Source: Candidatus Gastranaerophilales bacterium
Lineage (GTDB): Bacteria > Cyanobacteriota > Vampirovibrionia > Gastranaerophilales > Gastranaerophilaceae
Assembly (NCBI GenBank): GCA_944325525.1
Contig: CALVAK010000005.1
Span: 49,862-113,861, forward strand
DNA length: 64,000 bases
Direction: 5' to 3'
The notes under the pieces were generated by a model that was given only the letters and a program-made list of their open reading frames with translations, had not been told where the DNA came from and made no database searches. Below are positions 25,543-34,934 of the stretch, piece by piece (position 1 is the first letter of the stretch; the number at the start of each line of letters is the position of its first letter). The position numbers and the translations under genes are program-made.

Positions 25543-26895
25543 ATGAAAAATATCAAAAAGCAATCGGTAAAATATCCTTATCTTGAGAAACCGGTTGAAA
25601 TATATGAAAGAGAATGCGGACATAAAATTGTTTTTGCATATAAAAAAGGCGAGTTAATTAATATAAGCAGCTGGGTTAAAACGGGTTCAATAAATGAAGA
25701 TGATGAGAATAATGGAGTTTCTCATTTTCTGGAACACCTTATGTTTAAAGGTACTTCAAAACATAAAGCAGGCGAATTTGACCGAATCCTTGAATCACGT
25801 GGAGCTATAGTTAATGCTGCAACCTGGAAAGATTATACATTCTATTATGTTACAATTCCTAAAGGCAGTGGTGACGTGAATTTTAAAGATACTCTTGAAT
25901 TGCACGCAGATATGATGCTTAATCCTGTTATTCCGCCTGAAGAAATCGGTGAGCCTTTTGATATTAATAATCCGAACATAAAAACGAAAAGAGAAAGACA
26001 TGTTGTAATTGAAGAAATAAGGATGAGGAAAGATCAACCCTGGACAAAGGTATATAATCTTTTAAACTTCAATATGTATACAAATCACCCTTATAAAAGA
26101 GATGTTATCGGAAATGAACAAATAATATCAACAATTCCGAGAGAAGCCGTACTTGATTATTATAAAAAATACTATACTCCTAATAATATAACCACAATTA
26201 TATCAGGAGACTTAAATCCGGATGAAGTTATTCCTTTAACTGCTAAATTGTTTGATTTTAAAGGAAGAGAAAATATTATTCCTAAAAATTTGAAAATTGA
26301 TTCTCAAGTAAAAGGCGGAATATATGCACAAGATTATTCAAAAATAAATACCGGATTTTTAATGTTCGGTTATTTAACAGCAAAAGCTGATGATATAAAA
26401 ACTACTGTAATACTTGAAATGATATGTCTTCTTTTGGGACAGGGACAAAGCTCAAGATTATATCAGGAGTTGATTGAAAAACAGGAAAAACCGATTTTCA
26501 ATATTATCTCGACAGATATATATGCTTTTAGAGATGGCGGTAATTTCTTTGTTCAGGCAAATTTTAATCCAGAATTTAAAGATCAAGCAGTAAGTTTAAT
26601 AAAAGAACAAATAAAGAACTTTTATTCAAATAATATTTCAGAAAGAGAATTGAAAAAAGCAAAGAAAAAATTAAAAGCTAATTTTGCAGAAAATTCCGAA
26701 ACAGTTTCTGATATAGCTGAAACTATCGGGTTTTATATGACTGTTTGCAATAATCTTGAATGTGTTGAAGAGTATATTGATTTAATAGATACAATAACAA
26801 TTGAAGATATAAAAACCATTGCACAAAAATATTTGAATGTTGAAGATGCTGTAATTTCGGTCTTAATGCCGGAATCTTATAAAATAAAAGGATAA
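25543..26895 (+). CDS. M16-family zinc metallopeptidase, catalytic subunit
   Basis: 450 residues. The inverted zinc motif HxxEH is present as HFLEH at residues 61-65, with the downstream zinc-ligand Glu in 'VVIEEIRMR' near 157. The second half has the family's 'LGQGQSSRLYQELIEKQ' block. M16 enzymes of this bacterial type act as heterodimers of a catalytic and an inactive half, enclosing peptide substrates. The inactive partner follows three bases after. No signal peptide, so a cytosolic location is likely. About 20 extra residues ('INNPNIKTKRERHV') lie between the two zinc-ligand sites. Confidence 0.93.
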   Translation: MKNIKKQSVKYPYLEKPVEIYERECGHKIVFAYKKGELINISSWVKTGSINEDDENNGVSHFLEHLMFKGTSKHKAGEFDRILESRGAIVNAATWKDYTFYYVTIPKGSGDVNFKDTLELHADMMLNPVIPPEEIGEPFDINNPNIKTKRERHVVIEEIRMRKDQPWTKVYNLLNFNMYTNHPYKRDVIGNEQIISTIPREAVLDYYKKYYTPNNITTIISGDLNPDEVIPLTAKLFDFKGRENIIPKNLKIDSQVKGGIYAQDYSKINTGFLMFGYLTAKADDIKTTVILEMICLLLGQGQSSRLYQELIEKQEKPIFNIISTDIYAFRDGGNFFVQANFNPEFKDQAVSLIKEQIKNFYSNNISERELKKAKKKLKANFAENSETVSDIAETIGFYMTVCNNLECVEEYIDLIDTITIEDIKTIAQKYLNVEDAVISVLMPESYKIKG

Positions 26896-26898
26896 ATA

Positions 26899-28137
26899 AT
26901 GAAAGAGATTATATTAAACAATGGAATAAAAACAATAATAAAAGAAAATAAAAATACCCCAAGAACGGCTATAGTGATGTATTCATCATTAAACGAACAG
27001 GAAAAAAAGCCGGGATTGTATCTCTTGTTAACACAGTTACTGCTTCAAGGTACTAAAAAAAGAAATTGTGAAGAACTGGCACTTGAATTAGATGAAAATG
27101 CAATTGATATATCTTTTGAAAAAAAAGCTGACTATATTAGAATAAAAATTCTATGTCTGAATGAAGATGTTGAACATGCTCTTGAAATCTTTGAAGATAT
27201 TATGAAGAATTCAACTTTTGATAATTTGAATAAAGAAATAGTAAAAATAAAAGGTGAATTGACTGCTGATTTGGATTCAGCTAAAATTCAGGCACAGGAT
27301 GAATATTATAGAACCATATTTAAAAATCATCCTTATGGAATAGGAAGAGAAGAGATTATTAAAGAAATTGAATCCGTAACAAAAGAAGATATTAAGAAAG
27401 CTTATGATAATATAAAAAATTCTTCTAAAAAAATAATTTCAATTGCAGGCGATGTTGATTCTGAAATTATTATACAGTTACTTAATAAGTATTTATCTGA
27501 CTTTAGAATACAAGATATTAACTATAAACGTGAAGAAATTACCCGGGTAGTAAAAAATACAGTTTCGATTATAAAAAAAGAAGATGTAAATCAGGCACAA
27601 ATATTCCAGGGATGGATATTTCCAAACATATTTTCTGAAGATTATCCTAAGATAATATTGTTAAACACAATTTTAGGAGCTTCAGGTTTATCTTCACGTT
27701 TGTTTTTGGAGCTGAGAGAAAAACAGGGACTAGCATATAATGTAAGAAGCGTATATGAATCTTTTGCTTTATGCGGTAATTTCTTTGTATATATTGCAAC
27801 CGAACCAAAAAATATAAAAGTTTCTATTGATGGATTTGCAAAAGAAATAAAGAAAATTATGACGGAAAAAATTACCGAAGAAGAACTTAATAATGCAAAG
27901 AATAATGCAATAGGCAAAAGACAATTTTATCAGGAAACAAATATTCTTGAAGCATCATTAAAAGGATATTATGAATATTCATCTTTAGGTTATGACTGGG
28001 AAAAGAAGCTGATTGAATCAATAAAATCAATTACGGCGGAAGAATTGCTTGAAACTGCTGTGAAGTGTTTTTCAAATCCTGATGTTTTGTGCGTTCTTGC
28101 TCCTGAGAAATTTCTTCAAGATGCAGGGTTATTGTAA
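26899..28137 (+). CDS. M16-family peptidase-like protein, non-catalytic partner
   Basis: 412 residues with the same fold as the previous gene, but the region where HxxEH should be reads 'LLLTQLLLQGTKKRNCEELA', so no zinc site. It keeps the 'LGASGLSSRLFLELREKQGLAY' block typical of the partner subunit, with the R-Y pair region that in the inactive half helps bind the substrate. It should form a heterodimer with the catalytic subunit encoded three bases upstream. Loss of the zinc motif is normal here, not decay. Confidence 0.9.
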   Translation: MKEIILNNGIKTIIKENKNTPRTAIVMYSSLNEQEKKPGLYLLLTQLLLQGTKKRNCEELALELDENAIDISFEKKADYIRIKILCLNEDVEHALEIFEDIMKNSTFDNLNKEIVKIKGELTADLDSAKIQAQDEYYRTIFKNHPYGIGREEIIKEIESVTKEDIKKAYDNIKNSSKKIISIAGDVDSEIIIQLLNKYLSDFRIQDINYKREEITRVVKNTVSIIKKEDVNQAQIFQGWIFPNIFSEDYPKIILLNTILGASGLSSRLFLELREKQGLAYNVRSVYESFALCGNFFVYIATEPKNIKVSIDGFAKEIKKIMTEKITEEELNNAKNNAIGKRQFYQETNILEASLKGYYEYSSLGYDWEKKLIESIKSITAEELLETAVKCFSNPDVLCVLAPEKFLQDAGLL

Positions 28138-28184
28138 AAAAATTCAAATAAATATTAGATTATGATAAAATCAATCCAGACGTT

Positions 28185-29783
28185 ATGAATAAACTAAACA
28201 CAAAAACAAGAAATATAAAAAAAGAAATAGATAAATTCCATAAATCAGGAAATATCCAGAAGGCTATTGAAGCATGCCGTGGAGCATTATCTCAGGATGA
28301 AAATAATGCCGAACTTCATGTTAAGCTTGGTGATTTATATATGGAATGGCATCTTGATATACATCAGGTGAAGCAATATGCTGATGAAGCAATAACCGAA
28401 TATCAAAGAGCTTTGGAATCTTGTGTTGACTCTGCTGAAATTTACTATAAAATAGCTATGGCTTTCTATTATAAAAGAGAACTTGAAAAAGCTATAAATT
28501 ATTTTAAACTTGCACTCGAACATAATACTAAGATGTCACAGGCTCATTTTATGATAGCGGAAATTTTTATGAAAAAAGGCGATTTCCTTGAGGCTGTTGA
28601 GTCTGCACAAATGGCTGCTTCTATTGCTCCTTTTTCTTCTTCAAGAGCATATTTCCTTATTTTCTGTATAAAATCTCTTTCAAATAAAACTAAATGGTAT
28701 CAAAAGTTTTTTATGTTAATTGCCTCAATTTTGACTCTGCCTTTTGATAAGTATGCAATAAAAGAAGTTATAAGAAGATTATCATATTTACAGTTTATTC
28801 CGGTGTTATTAAAAACTTCGATTATGATATTTATGAAAGGTTTTAACCAGCAGATTATAGATATTTACAGAGAAACAATTGATAAAGCACCAGGTTTTGT
28901 TGAGCTATATATAAATTTAGGCAGAGTCTACTATGAATTAAAACGTTATGACGATGCAATATGTGAATATAAAATGGCAATATGGCTAGACAGCCTTAAT
29001 CTAAGAGCATATTATTATTTGTGCCAGCTCTATGAAGAACAAAGAGATTTTGAAAATGCAATAGAGACTTGTAAAAAATTAATTGAATTACAGCCGCATA
29101 TTGCTGATTTTCATTGTAGAATGGCACAATATTTATATTTAACCGGAAATATTTCTGAATCAATTGAACATTATCAAACAGCTGTTACAATAAATCCTAA
29201 CCCTCAATGGACGAGTGTTGTTGCTCAAACTTTGGGATTTATCTTTCAGGAAAATACAAAAGATTTAGATGCTGCTATAAGTTCTTATCAGAATGCATAT
29301 AATCTTAACCCGAATGACATTGATATTTATTTAAATCTCGGAAATGTATTTTTTGAAAAAGGTTCTTACGATAATGCTTTAATTGTATATAAAAAAGCTC
29401 TTGAATTTTCTCCTTGCAATGCAAGACTGCACTGTAATCTCGGATATCTGTACTGGGGAAAAGGCAATATTGATGAAGCAATAAAAGAATATGAAAAAGC
29501 CATAAAATATGATAATACTTATGATATTGCATATAATAATCTTGGAGTTATATATCTGGATGATTTAGGAAGGATAAAAAAAGCTATTGAACTTTTTGAA
29601 GCAGCGAGAAAATATAATCCTAATTATGCACTTGCTCATTATAATCTGGCTCGTTCCATAGCTATAACCGGAGATAAAGTTGAAGCTGCAAAATTATATC
29701 AGATAGCTCTTGATATTAATTCTTATACCCAAGAACTTGATCCTAAAGATATTGAAGAAAAAATTCAGGATTTATTTACTTAA
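28185..29783 (+). CDS. TPR-repeat protein (large)
   Basis: 532 residues with about ten tetratricopeptide repeats, for instance 'AEIYYKIAMAFYYKRELEKA', 'VELYINLGRVYYELKRYDDA', 'NARLHCNLGYLYWGKGNIDE' and 'DIAYNNLGVIYLDDLGRIKK'. A hydrophobic, aromatic patch around residues 175-220 ('FFMLIASILTLPFDKYA') interrupts the array and may touch the membrane. Its partner is not known. A thioesterase gene follows 12 bases later in the same message. Confidence 0.85.
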   Translation: MNKLNTKTRNIKKEIDKFHKSGNIQKAIEACRGALSQDENNAELHVKLGDLYMEWHLDIHQVKQYADEAITEYQRALESCVDSAEIYYKIAMAFYYKRELEKAINYFKLALEHNTKMSQAHFMIAEIFMKKGDFLEAVESAQMAASIAPFSSSRAYFLIFCIKSLSNKTKWYQKFFMLIASILTLPFDKYAIKEVIRRLSYLQFIPVLLKTSIMIFMKGFNQQIIDIYRETIDKAPGFVELYINLGRVYYELKRYDDAICEYKMAIWLDSLNLRAYYYLCQLYEEQRDFENAIETCKKLIELQPHIADFHCRMAQYLYLTGNISESIEHYQTAVTINPNPQWTSVVAQTLGFIFQENTKDLDAAISSYQNAYNLNPNDIDIYLNLGNVFFEKGSYDNALIVYKKALEFSPCNARLHCNLGYLYWGKGNIDEAIKEYEKAIKYDNTYDIAYNNLGVIYLDDLGRIKKAIELFEAARKYNPNYALAHYNLARSIAITGDKVEAAKLYQIALDINSYTQELDPKDIEEKIQDLFT

Positions 29784-29795
29784 GGAAATAATTTT

Positions 29796-30224
29796 ATGGA
29801 ATATATACAGGAAATAAGAGTTTTATACAGTGATACCGATTCTTATGGAGTTGTATGGCACGGTGCATATACAAAATGGTTTGAAGCTGCCAGAGTTGAA
29901 CTTGTTGAACAATTAGGTCTTAAACTTGATACTCTTGAAAACAATAATATATTATTTCCGGTTGTTGAAATGAATATAAGATATAAATCTTCTGCAAAGA
30001 TGAATGAGAGAATTATTATAAAAACTCATATAACTGAATTAAATCCTGCGAGTGTTACTTTTGAACATAATGTATATGAAAAAACAACAAATATATTAAG
30101 AGTTTGTGCTCATACAACAATAGTGGTAATAAATTCCGAAACCGGCAAGATGTATAGAAGAATACCGGAAGATATTTATAATAAATTCGCTCTGGGAAAA
30201 ATTAACAGCAAGCCGGAGGCTTGA
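29796..30224 (+). CDS. YbgC/4HBT-family acyl-CoA thioesterase
   Basis: 142 residues with the hotdog-fold signature 'VLYSDTDSYGVVWHGAYTKW', whose Asp is the catalytic residue in YbgC-type enzymes, followed by 'FEAARVELVEQLGLKL', 'VVEMNIRYKSSAKMNE' and 'FEHNVYEKT'. These enzymes hydrolyse acyl-CoA or acyl-ACP thioesters in the cytosol. In many proteobacteria ybgC lies with tol-pal; here it follows a TPR gene. A ribosome site 'aaggaaat' precedes it. Confidence 0.88.
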   Translation: MEYIQEIRVLYSDTDSYGVVWHGAYTKWFEAARVELVEQLGLKLDTLENNNILFPVVEMNIRYKSSAKMNERIIIKTHITELNPASVTFEHNVYEKTTNILRVCAHTTIVVINSETGKMYRRIPEDIYNKFALGKINSKPEA

Positions 30225-30442
30225 GTCTATATTTGCAGGTTATATTTGATTGCTTTTTCAAAAATCTTTGTTTTTGTGAAAAATAACCGTTTTTAATAAC
30301 ACGAAAAAATCCGGATTATATATTCAATGTAAAGTTTCAATAGGCTGATTGTATATTGAACTTTAGATTGATAAATTTAAATCCATAGACTATATTCTCA
30401 CTTTAAAATATTTTCTAAAATTAATGAAAAGAGGATATTAAA

Positions 30443-31216
30443 TTGGGGATAAATTCAAAAAACAGCCGTGAAATTCAAACAAAAAGAAAAAGCACCTCAA
30501 AGCTTGATTCTCTTGCTGAAAAATTTTTTATTAAAGCTGAAAAATTAAGGAATAAATATAAATATAAAGAATCTGTTGAAAATTATTTAAATTCTATATT
30601 AATTGACAGAAATAATTCAGTATCTTATCTTGGAATTGCTATATCATATAAAAATTTAAAAAATTATCAAAAAGCTATTATTAATTTAAAAAAAGCAGAG
30701 CTGTTAAATCCTGATAATGCTAATATTCAAAAAGAACTTGCAATGTGTAATATTATAAATGGTGATTTTGAAAACGGTATTAAGTATTTAATAAAAGCAA
30801 TAACACTTGAGCCTGATAATATTGATGTTCAAATGCAGCTGGCACTTGTCCATGAAATGATTGAAGAAGAGCAAATGGCATTAATGATATATCAAAAAAT
30901 AATAGAAACAAATCCTGAATATCTGAGAGCATACATACAAAAAGCTACATTATACATGCATCTCGGTGATTATGTTAATTCTGCTTTTATATTTAAAAAA
31001 ATAATTAAGATAAAACCTTGTTATTACAGAGCTTTGCTTGCTTTAGGAATTTGTTTTGAAAAACTATCAAACATGCAGGCTGCTGTCAGGTACTATAAAA
31101 AATATTTAAAGACAAATCCGCTGGCTGATAATTTTTTTGATATTAAATATAGAATAAAGGAGTATAATTCTACGAGAAAAAGAAATATTAATAATTTAAA
31201 GATTATTAATATATAG
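30443..31216 (+). CDS. TPR-repeat protein (small), TTG start
   Basis: 257 residues with five TPR units ('SVSYLGIAISYKNLKNYQKA', 'NANIQKELAMCNIINGDFEN', 'IDVQMQLALVHEMIEEEQMA', 'LRAYIQKATLYMHLGDYVNS', 'YRALLALGICFEKLSNMQAA'). The N-terminal 30 residues are basic and polar. The start is TTG, chosen because a GAGG ribosome site lies eight bases before it and the next ATG is deep in the repeats. Function unknown; TPR proteins are numerous in this region. Confidence 0.78.
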   Translation: MGINSKNSREIQTKRKSTSKLDSLAEKFFIKAEKLRNKYKYKESVENYLNSILIDRNNSVSYLGIAISYKNLKNYQKAIINLKKAELLNPDNANIQKELAMCNIINGDFENGIKYLIKAITLEPDNIDVQMQLALVHEMIEEEQMALMIYQKIIETNPEYLRAYIQKATLYMHLGDYVNSAFIFKKIIKIKPCYYRALLALGICFEKLSNMQAAVRYYKKYLKTNPLADNFFDIKYRIKEYNSTRKRNINNLKIINI

Positions 31217-31269
31217 TTTGATTATTTAAAATCTTTTTGCTAAAGTACAAAAAAGAATAAAGTAGTATT

Positions 31270-32217
31270 ATGAATGAGAAGTTAGATATAATAGCAATAG
31301 GGGAAAGTTTAATAGAACTTTCTACAAGTGAGAATCTTACCAGTGCAAAATACTTAAATAAATATTATGGAGGAGATTGTCTTACAACAGCTATTGCCGC
31401 TTTGAAATTGGGTTCAAAAGTCGGTTATATATCAAGAATAGGCATGGATTGCTTTAAAAATTATTTACTTGAAAGCTGGCAGGAAGAAGGACTTGATATT
31501 TCTCATGTGAAACCGACACAGGGGACTAACGGGCTTTATCTTATTTCAGGAGGCGAGAACTGCCCTAATAAAGAATTCTCTTTTTACAGAAAAAAAACAG
31601 CAGCTACAAATTTATCCATAGATGATATATCTGTTGACTATATACAGAATTCATCACTTGTATATGCAACAGGGGTAACACAATCTCTTTCTATTTCCGC
31701 AAGAGAGGCTGTTAAATATGCATTTAAAATCGCAAAGGAAAATAACGTATTAACTGCTTATGACCCTAATTTCAATCCTCTTATTTGGTCTGAAGATGAG
31801 GCTAAAGAAGCTTACAGAGAACTTGAAGAATATATTGATATTTTGTTCCTCAATGTCAGGTTGGATTCAAAAATAATTATTGATTCTTCTTCTGTTAATA
31901 ATACTATGAAATATCTTTGGGATAAAGGTATCTCTACTGTAATCATTAAGTCTGCTCTTGAAAAAGGTTATTATGTCGGTTATCAGGGTAAAATTGAATT
32001 CGTTAAGTTTATAAATGAAAATCCCGTTGATGACACTGGAGCCGGTGATGCATTTAACGGAGGAGTTTTGCACGGTATAACTTCCGGCATGACTCCGTTT
32101 AAAGCTGCAAATATAGGTTCTGTTGTGGGCGGACTCCAGATAAAAAATTTCGGTGCAATTAAATCTTTGCCTTCAAAAGAAGAAGTTTATAAAATATTTA
32201 AAGGTCAAAATGACTAA
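31270..32217 (+). CDS. PfkB-family carbohydrate kinase (2-keto-3-deoxygluconate-kinase-like)
   Basis: 315 residues with N-terminal 'IIAIGESLIELS', the substrate-side 'KYYGGDCLTTAIAALKLGSKVGY' and the C-terminal catalytic motif 'NPVDDTGAGDAFNGGVLHGI', where the Asp is the base. The 'YRKKTAATNLS' and 'YATGVTQSLS' segments are typical of KDG kinase/fructokinase members. It phosphorylates a sugar or sugar acid; the exact substrate is not fixed by sequence. Overlaps the pyruvyltransferase gene by eight bases, which suggests shared expression. Confidence 0.85.
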   Translation: MNEKLDIIAIGESLIELSTSENLTSAKYLNKYYGGDCLTTAIAALKLGSKVGYISRIGMDCFKNYLLESWQEEGLDISHVKPTQGTNGLYLISGGENCPNKEFSFYRKKTAATNLSIDDISVDYIQNSSLVYATGVTQSLSISAREAVKYAFKIAKENNVLTAYDPNFNPLIWSEDEAKEAYRELEEYIDILFLNVRLDSKIIIDSSSVNNTMKYLWDKGISTVIIKSALEKGYYVGYQGKIEFVKFINENPVDDTGAGDAFNGGVLHGITSGMTPFKAANIGSVVGGLQIKNFGAIKSLPSKEEVYKIFKGQND

Positions 32218-33229
32218 AAAAATTTGTATTTCAGGTTACTACGGTTTTGATAATTTCGGGGATGAAACAATCTTGAACGTTCTTACTGAAAACTTAAAAC
32301 AGTTTAGCTGTAATCCTGAAATAACTGTGTTTTCTAAAAATCCTGAGAAAACTTCTCTCCTGTTAAATGTAAAAAGTATTAATTCTTTTGATTTATTTAA
32401 GGTAATTAAATCAATATTAAGCTGTGATTGTTTAATTTCAGGCGGTGGCAGTTTATTGCAGGATGTCACCAGCATTAAAAGTTTAATTTATTATCTTTTT
32501 ATTATTTTTATTGCTCAACTTTTCAAGAAAAAAGTAATAATTTTTGCTCAGGGAATAGGACCGGTTAATAATAAAATACTTTTGATTTTAACACGTTTTA
32601 TACTAAAAAAAGCTGATTATATAACCGTAAGAGATAAAGAAAGTTATAATCTTTTATCCCGTTGGAATATTCAATGTGATATATTATCTGATCCTGTATG
32701 GAATATATCGGCTAAAAATATTGAAAAAACGAATAAAATCGGAATACAGTTAAGAAAATTTAAAAGTCTTGATGATTCTTTTTTAAATGAACTATCTTTA
32801 TGTATAAACAAATTTTTTTCTAAAAAAGAAATCTGTATTCTTTCTCTTCAAAATAAAATGGATTTAGATGTATGTAATGCTTTGAAGGATAAATTAACTA
32901 AAATAAATCCTGATATAAAAGTTCAAGTAATTGAAAATACTTCTAATGCAAAAGTTATTTCAGATATTGCATCATATAGTGAAATAATTGCTATGCGATA
33001 TCATGCCTGTCTGATTGCAATAAAAAATGGAGTAAAACTTTTGCCGTTAAGTTACGATATAAAAGTTGTGCAGTTGGCGGAAGAATTTAATATTAAATAT
33101 ATTGATATAAATCATTGTGAGAAAATGAAAGAGATTTTTGAGCAATTTATTGGTACAGAAATAAAATATGATAAAGAAAAAATAGAAAATCTAAGGTTTG
33201 ATTTTAAAAAAATTGAAAAAGTCTTATAG
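32210..33229 (+). CDS. csaB: Polysaccharide pyruvyl transferase, CsaB family
   Basis: The start is 32210, giving MTKKICISGYYGFDNFGDET, the standard opening of CsaB (I-S-G-Y-Y-G-x-x-N-x-G-D-E); longer frames run into the kinase gene. 339 residues with 'CLISGGGSLLQDVTS', 'VIIFAQGIGPV', 'ADYITVRDKES' and 'IAMRYHACLIAIKNGVKLLPLSYD'. CsaB adds a pyruvyl ketal to a cell-wall polysaccharide, the ligand for SLH domains. In cyanobacteria and Deinococcus/Thermus lineages SLH outer-membrane proteins hold the outer membrane to the wall. Converges with the sigma factor gene, overlapping six bases. Confidence 0.88.
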   Translation: MTKKICISGYYGFDNFGDETILNVLTENLKQFSCNPEITVFSKNPEKTSLLLNVKSINSFDLFKVIKSILSCDCLISGGGSLLQDVTSIKSLIYYLFIIFIAQLFKKKVIIFAQGIGPVNNKILLILTRFILKKADYITVRDKESYNLLSRWNIQCDILSDPVWNISAKNIEKTNKIGIQLRKFKSLDDSFLNELSLCINKFFSKKEICILSLQNKMDLDVCNALKDKLTKINPDIKVQVIENTSNAKVISDIASYSEIIAMRYHACLIAIKNGVKLLPLSYDIKVVQLAEEFNIKYIDINHCEKMKEIFEQFIGTEIKYDKEKIENLRFDFKKIEKVL

Positions 33230-34063
33230 CTTTTTTCTTCCACCTGAAGCGGTTTTAATTTTTTCACTGCGGTTTGCATTAAGGATATTTCTTAATTTCA
33301 TAATAGCCTGAGCATGAATCTGGCAAACTCTTGACTCAGAAACATCAATATTTTCACCTATTTCTTTAAGTGTCATATTTTCATGATAGTAAAGAACCAT
33401 AACCATACGTTCACGTTCCGGCAGTTTTTTTAAAGCGGCTTGAAGTTCGTTCTTTACATCTTTTTCTTCAAGTTTCTCAAGCGGATTTACGGTGTTTGTA
33501 TCTTCAATTGTATCGATAAGTTCAATTCCTTCATCTCCCGAGTATTTCTTATCATATAAAGAACCTACAGAAGTATCTTCCGCTAAGGTGGAAACAACTT
33601 TATCTTTTTCTATTCCGAGGAATTGTGCAATTTCTTCATTTGTTGGCATTCTCCCGAGACTTTGTTTAAGTTGTTCAGAAGCTTGCTTTATATCTTTTAT
33701 CTTTTTTCTTGTACTTCTTGGCAGCCAATCTTGAGAACGGATTTTATCTATAATGGTTCCTCTTATTCTCATAATTGCGTATGTTTCAAAGTGTGCACCT
33801 TTATCCGGTGAAAATTTTTCTATGGCATCAATTAAACCTTCAACCCCAAAACTCGTTATGTCTTCTATTGCAAAATTAGGGGGAAGATTAAGTTTTATTC
33901 TGCCTATTACATATTTTGTTAAATATATATACTGGATAATTATCTGGTCACGCAGCTTTTTATTTGATTTGTCGGCAAGGTAGCTCATCCAGAGGCTTTC
34001 AAGTTCACTGTCCGAAAGTCTTTTTATATTATTATATGAATTGTATTCACTATTACCGCCCAT
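33224..34063 (-). CDS. FliA/WhiG-like RNA polymerase sigma factor
   Basis: 279 residues: region 2 with 'QYIYLTKYVIGRIKLNLP', 'SFGVEGLIDAIEKFSPDKG' and 'FETYAIMRIRGTIIDKIRSQDWLPRS' (the -10 recognition 'IRGxIIDxLRxxDW' signature of FliA/WhiG), region 3 with 'LGRMPTNEEIAQFLGI' and region 4 helix-turn-helix 'MTLKEIGENIDVSESRVCQI'. Family members direct motility, sporulation-like or cell-envelope programmes. No flagellar gene is in the window, so an envelope or pilus regulon is more likely. No anti-sigma gene is adjacent. Confidence 0.92.
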   Translation of the reverse strand: MGGNSEYNSYNNIKRLSDSELESLWMSYLADKSNKKLRDQIIIQYIYLTKYVIGRIKLNLPPNFAIEDITSFGVEGLIDAIEKFSPDKGAHFETYAIMRIRGTIIDKIRSQDWLPRSTRKKIKDIKQASEQLKQSLGRMPTNEEIAQFLGIEKDKVVSTLAEDTSVGSLYDKKYSGDEGIELIDTIEDTNTVNPLEKLEEKDVKNELQAALKKLPERERMVMVLYYHENMTLKEIGENIDVSESRVCQIHAQAIMKLRNILNANRSEKIKTASGGRKKL

Positions 34064-34183
34064 TATTTCCCCGAGGATATGGTTATAACATACTACTTCA
34101 ATTGTATTCAGATAACACTATTATCAAATCATATATATATATGAAGTTTAAAAAATATATTTTAATATGAGGGGAAGAATAAC

Positions 34184-34756
34184 TTATCCTGCGATTAAAA
34201 AATGTTTTTGTTTTATTCTTTTTTGCCAGATAGAAGACATTGCTGCATTTAAAGTATATGTTTCTCCGAATAAATCTTTTTCGTATTTACTCTGGTTTGC
34301 TTCTGATGAAAATCCTGAGTTTATTAATGCTTTCTTTAATTTATTTCTGATATGAAGAGGGTATGAAAGATTAATATTTACAATTTTATTTGTTGTATTA
34401 TACAGCGTTTTTTCAACTGCGATTTGAATAAATATATTTACTATTTGTTCAAAATTTAAATCTGAATTAACTGTGAGATTTATTATATAAACACTATCTT
34501 TATAAACTTTAAGATCCAGGGTTCCTGCCGTGATATCTTTTTCATTTTTTATAATATACTTTTCTATATTATTTTTTGCGGAAAATTTTCTATATAACCC
34601 GGCTTCAATCTGGACTTCAGAAAATAACCGTTTTTTTGTTAAAGATATTTTCTTGATTCTTTCCCATTTTGGAAGGAGATAATTATCATTTAATAATTCA
34701 TTTATATGTATAACATTTTGTTCTTTTTTATCTGATTTTATTATTGTATTAATCAT
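34184..34756 (-). CDS. Hypothetical protein, weakly acetyltransferase-like
   Basis: 190 residues. The C-terminal part runs 'VYIINLTVNSDLNFEQIVNI' then a long helix and 'LKKALINSGFSSEANQ', which has the strand-helix-strand and closing 'GF' rhythm of GNAT acetyltransferases, but the acetyl-CoA loop (R/Q-x-x-G-x-G/A) is missing. So it may be a degenerate GNAT fold or something else. No membrane segment. Sits between a sigma factor gene and a radical SAM gene on the same strand, with intergenic gaps either side. Confidence 0.5.
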   Translation of the reverse strand: MINTIIKSDKKEQNVIHINELLNDNYLLPKWERIKKISLTKKRLFSEVQIEAGLYRKFSAKNNIEKYIIKNEKDITAGTLDLKVYKDSVYIINLTVNSDLNFEQIVNIFIQIAVEKTLYNTTNKIVNINLSYPLHIRNKLKKALINSGFSSEANQSKYEKDLFGETYTLNAAMSSIWQKRIKQKHFLIAG

Positions 34757-34934
34757 AAAATTATACTTTGACCTAAACTCTCAATATATAAAAACTTATA
34801 TAAGTATTTTACCTTATTTATCCGCTTTTAACAGTGGATAACTCTCCATACTGCCAAGATAATCAACTTATTTTATATTTTAACTCAAAATTTGTCAATA
34901 GATACATGTTTTTTATAACGTTTTACATAATTTA

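Noticed and set aside
26899..28137. M16 gene as a decayed pseudogene because HxxEH is missing
   Set aside because: The frame is intact and full length, and non-catalytic partner subunits next to the catalytic one are normal in this family.
32153..32209. Upstream start for the CsaB gene
   Set aside because: Residues before 32210 are the kinase gene in another frame; the conserved N-terminus begins at 32210.
34828..34841. Inverted TTATCCGC / AGTGGATAA pair as DnaA boxes of an origin
   Set aside because: Just two imperfect sites in a 178-base gap, and gene directions converge here near 33.2 kb, which is opposite to an origin pattern.
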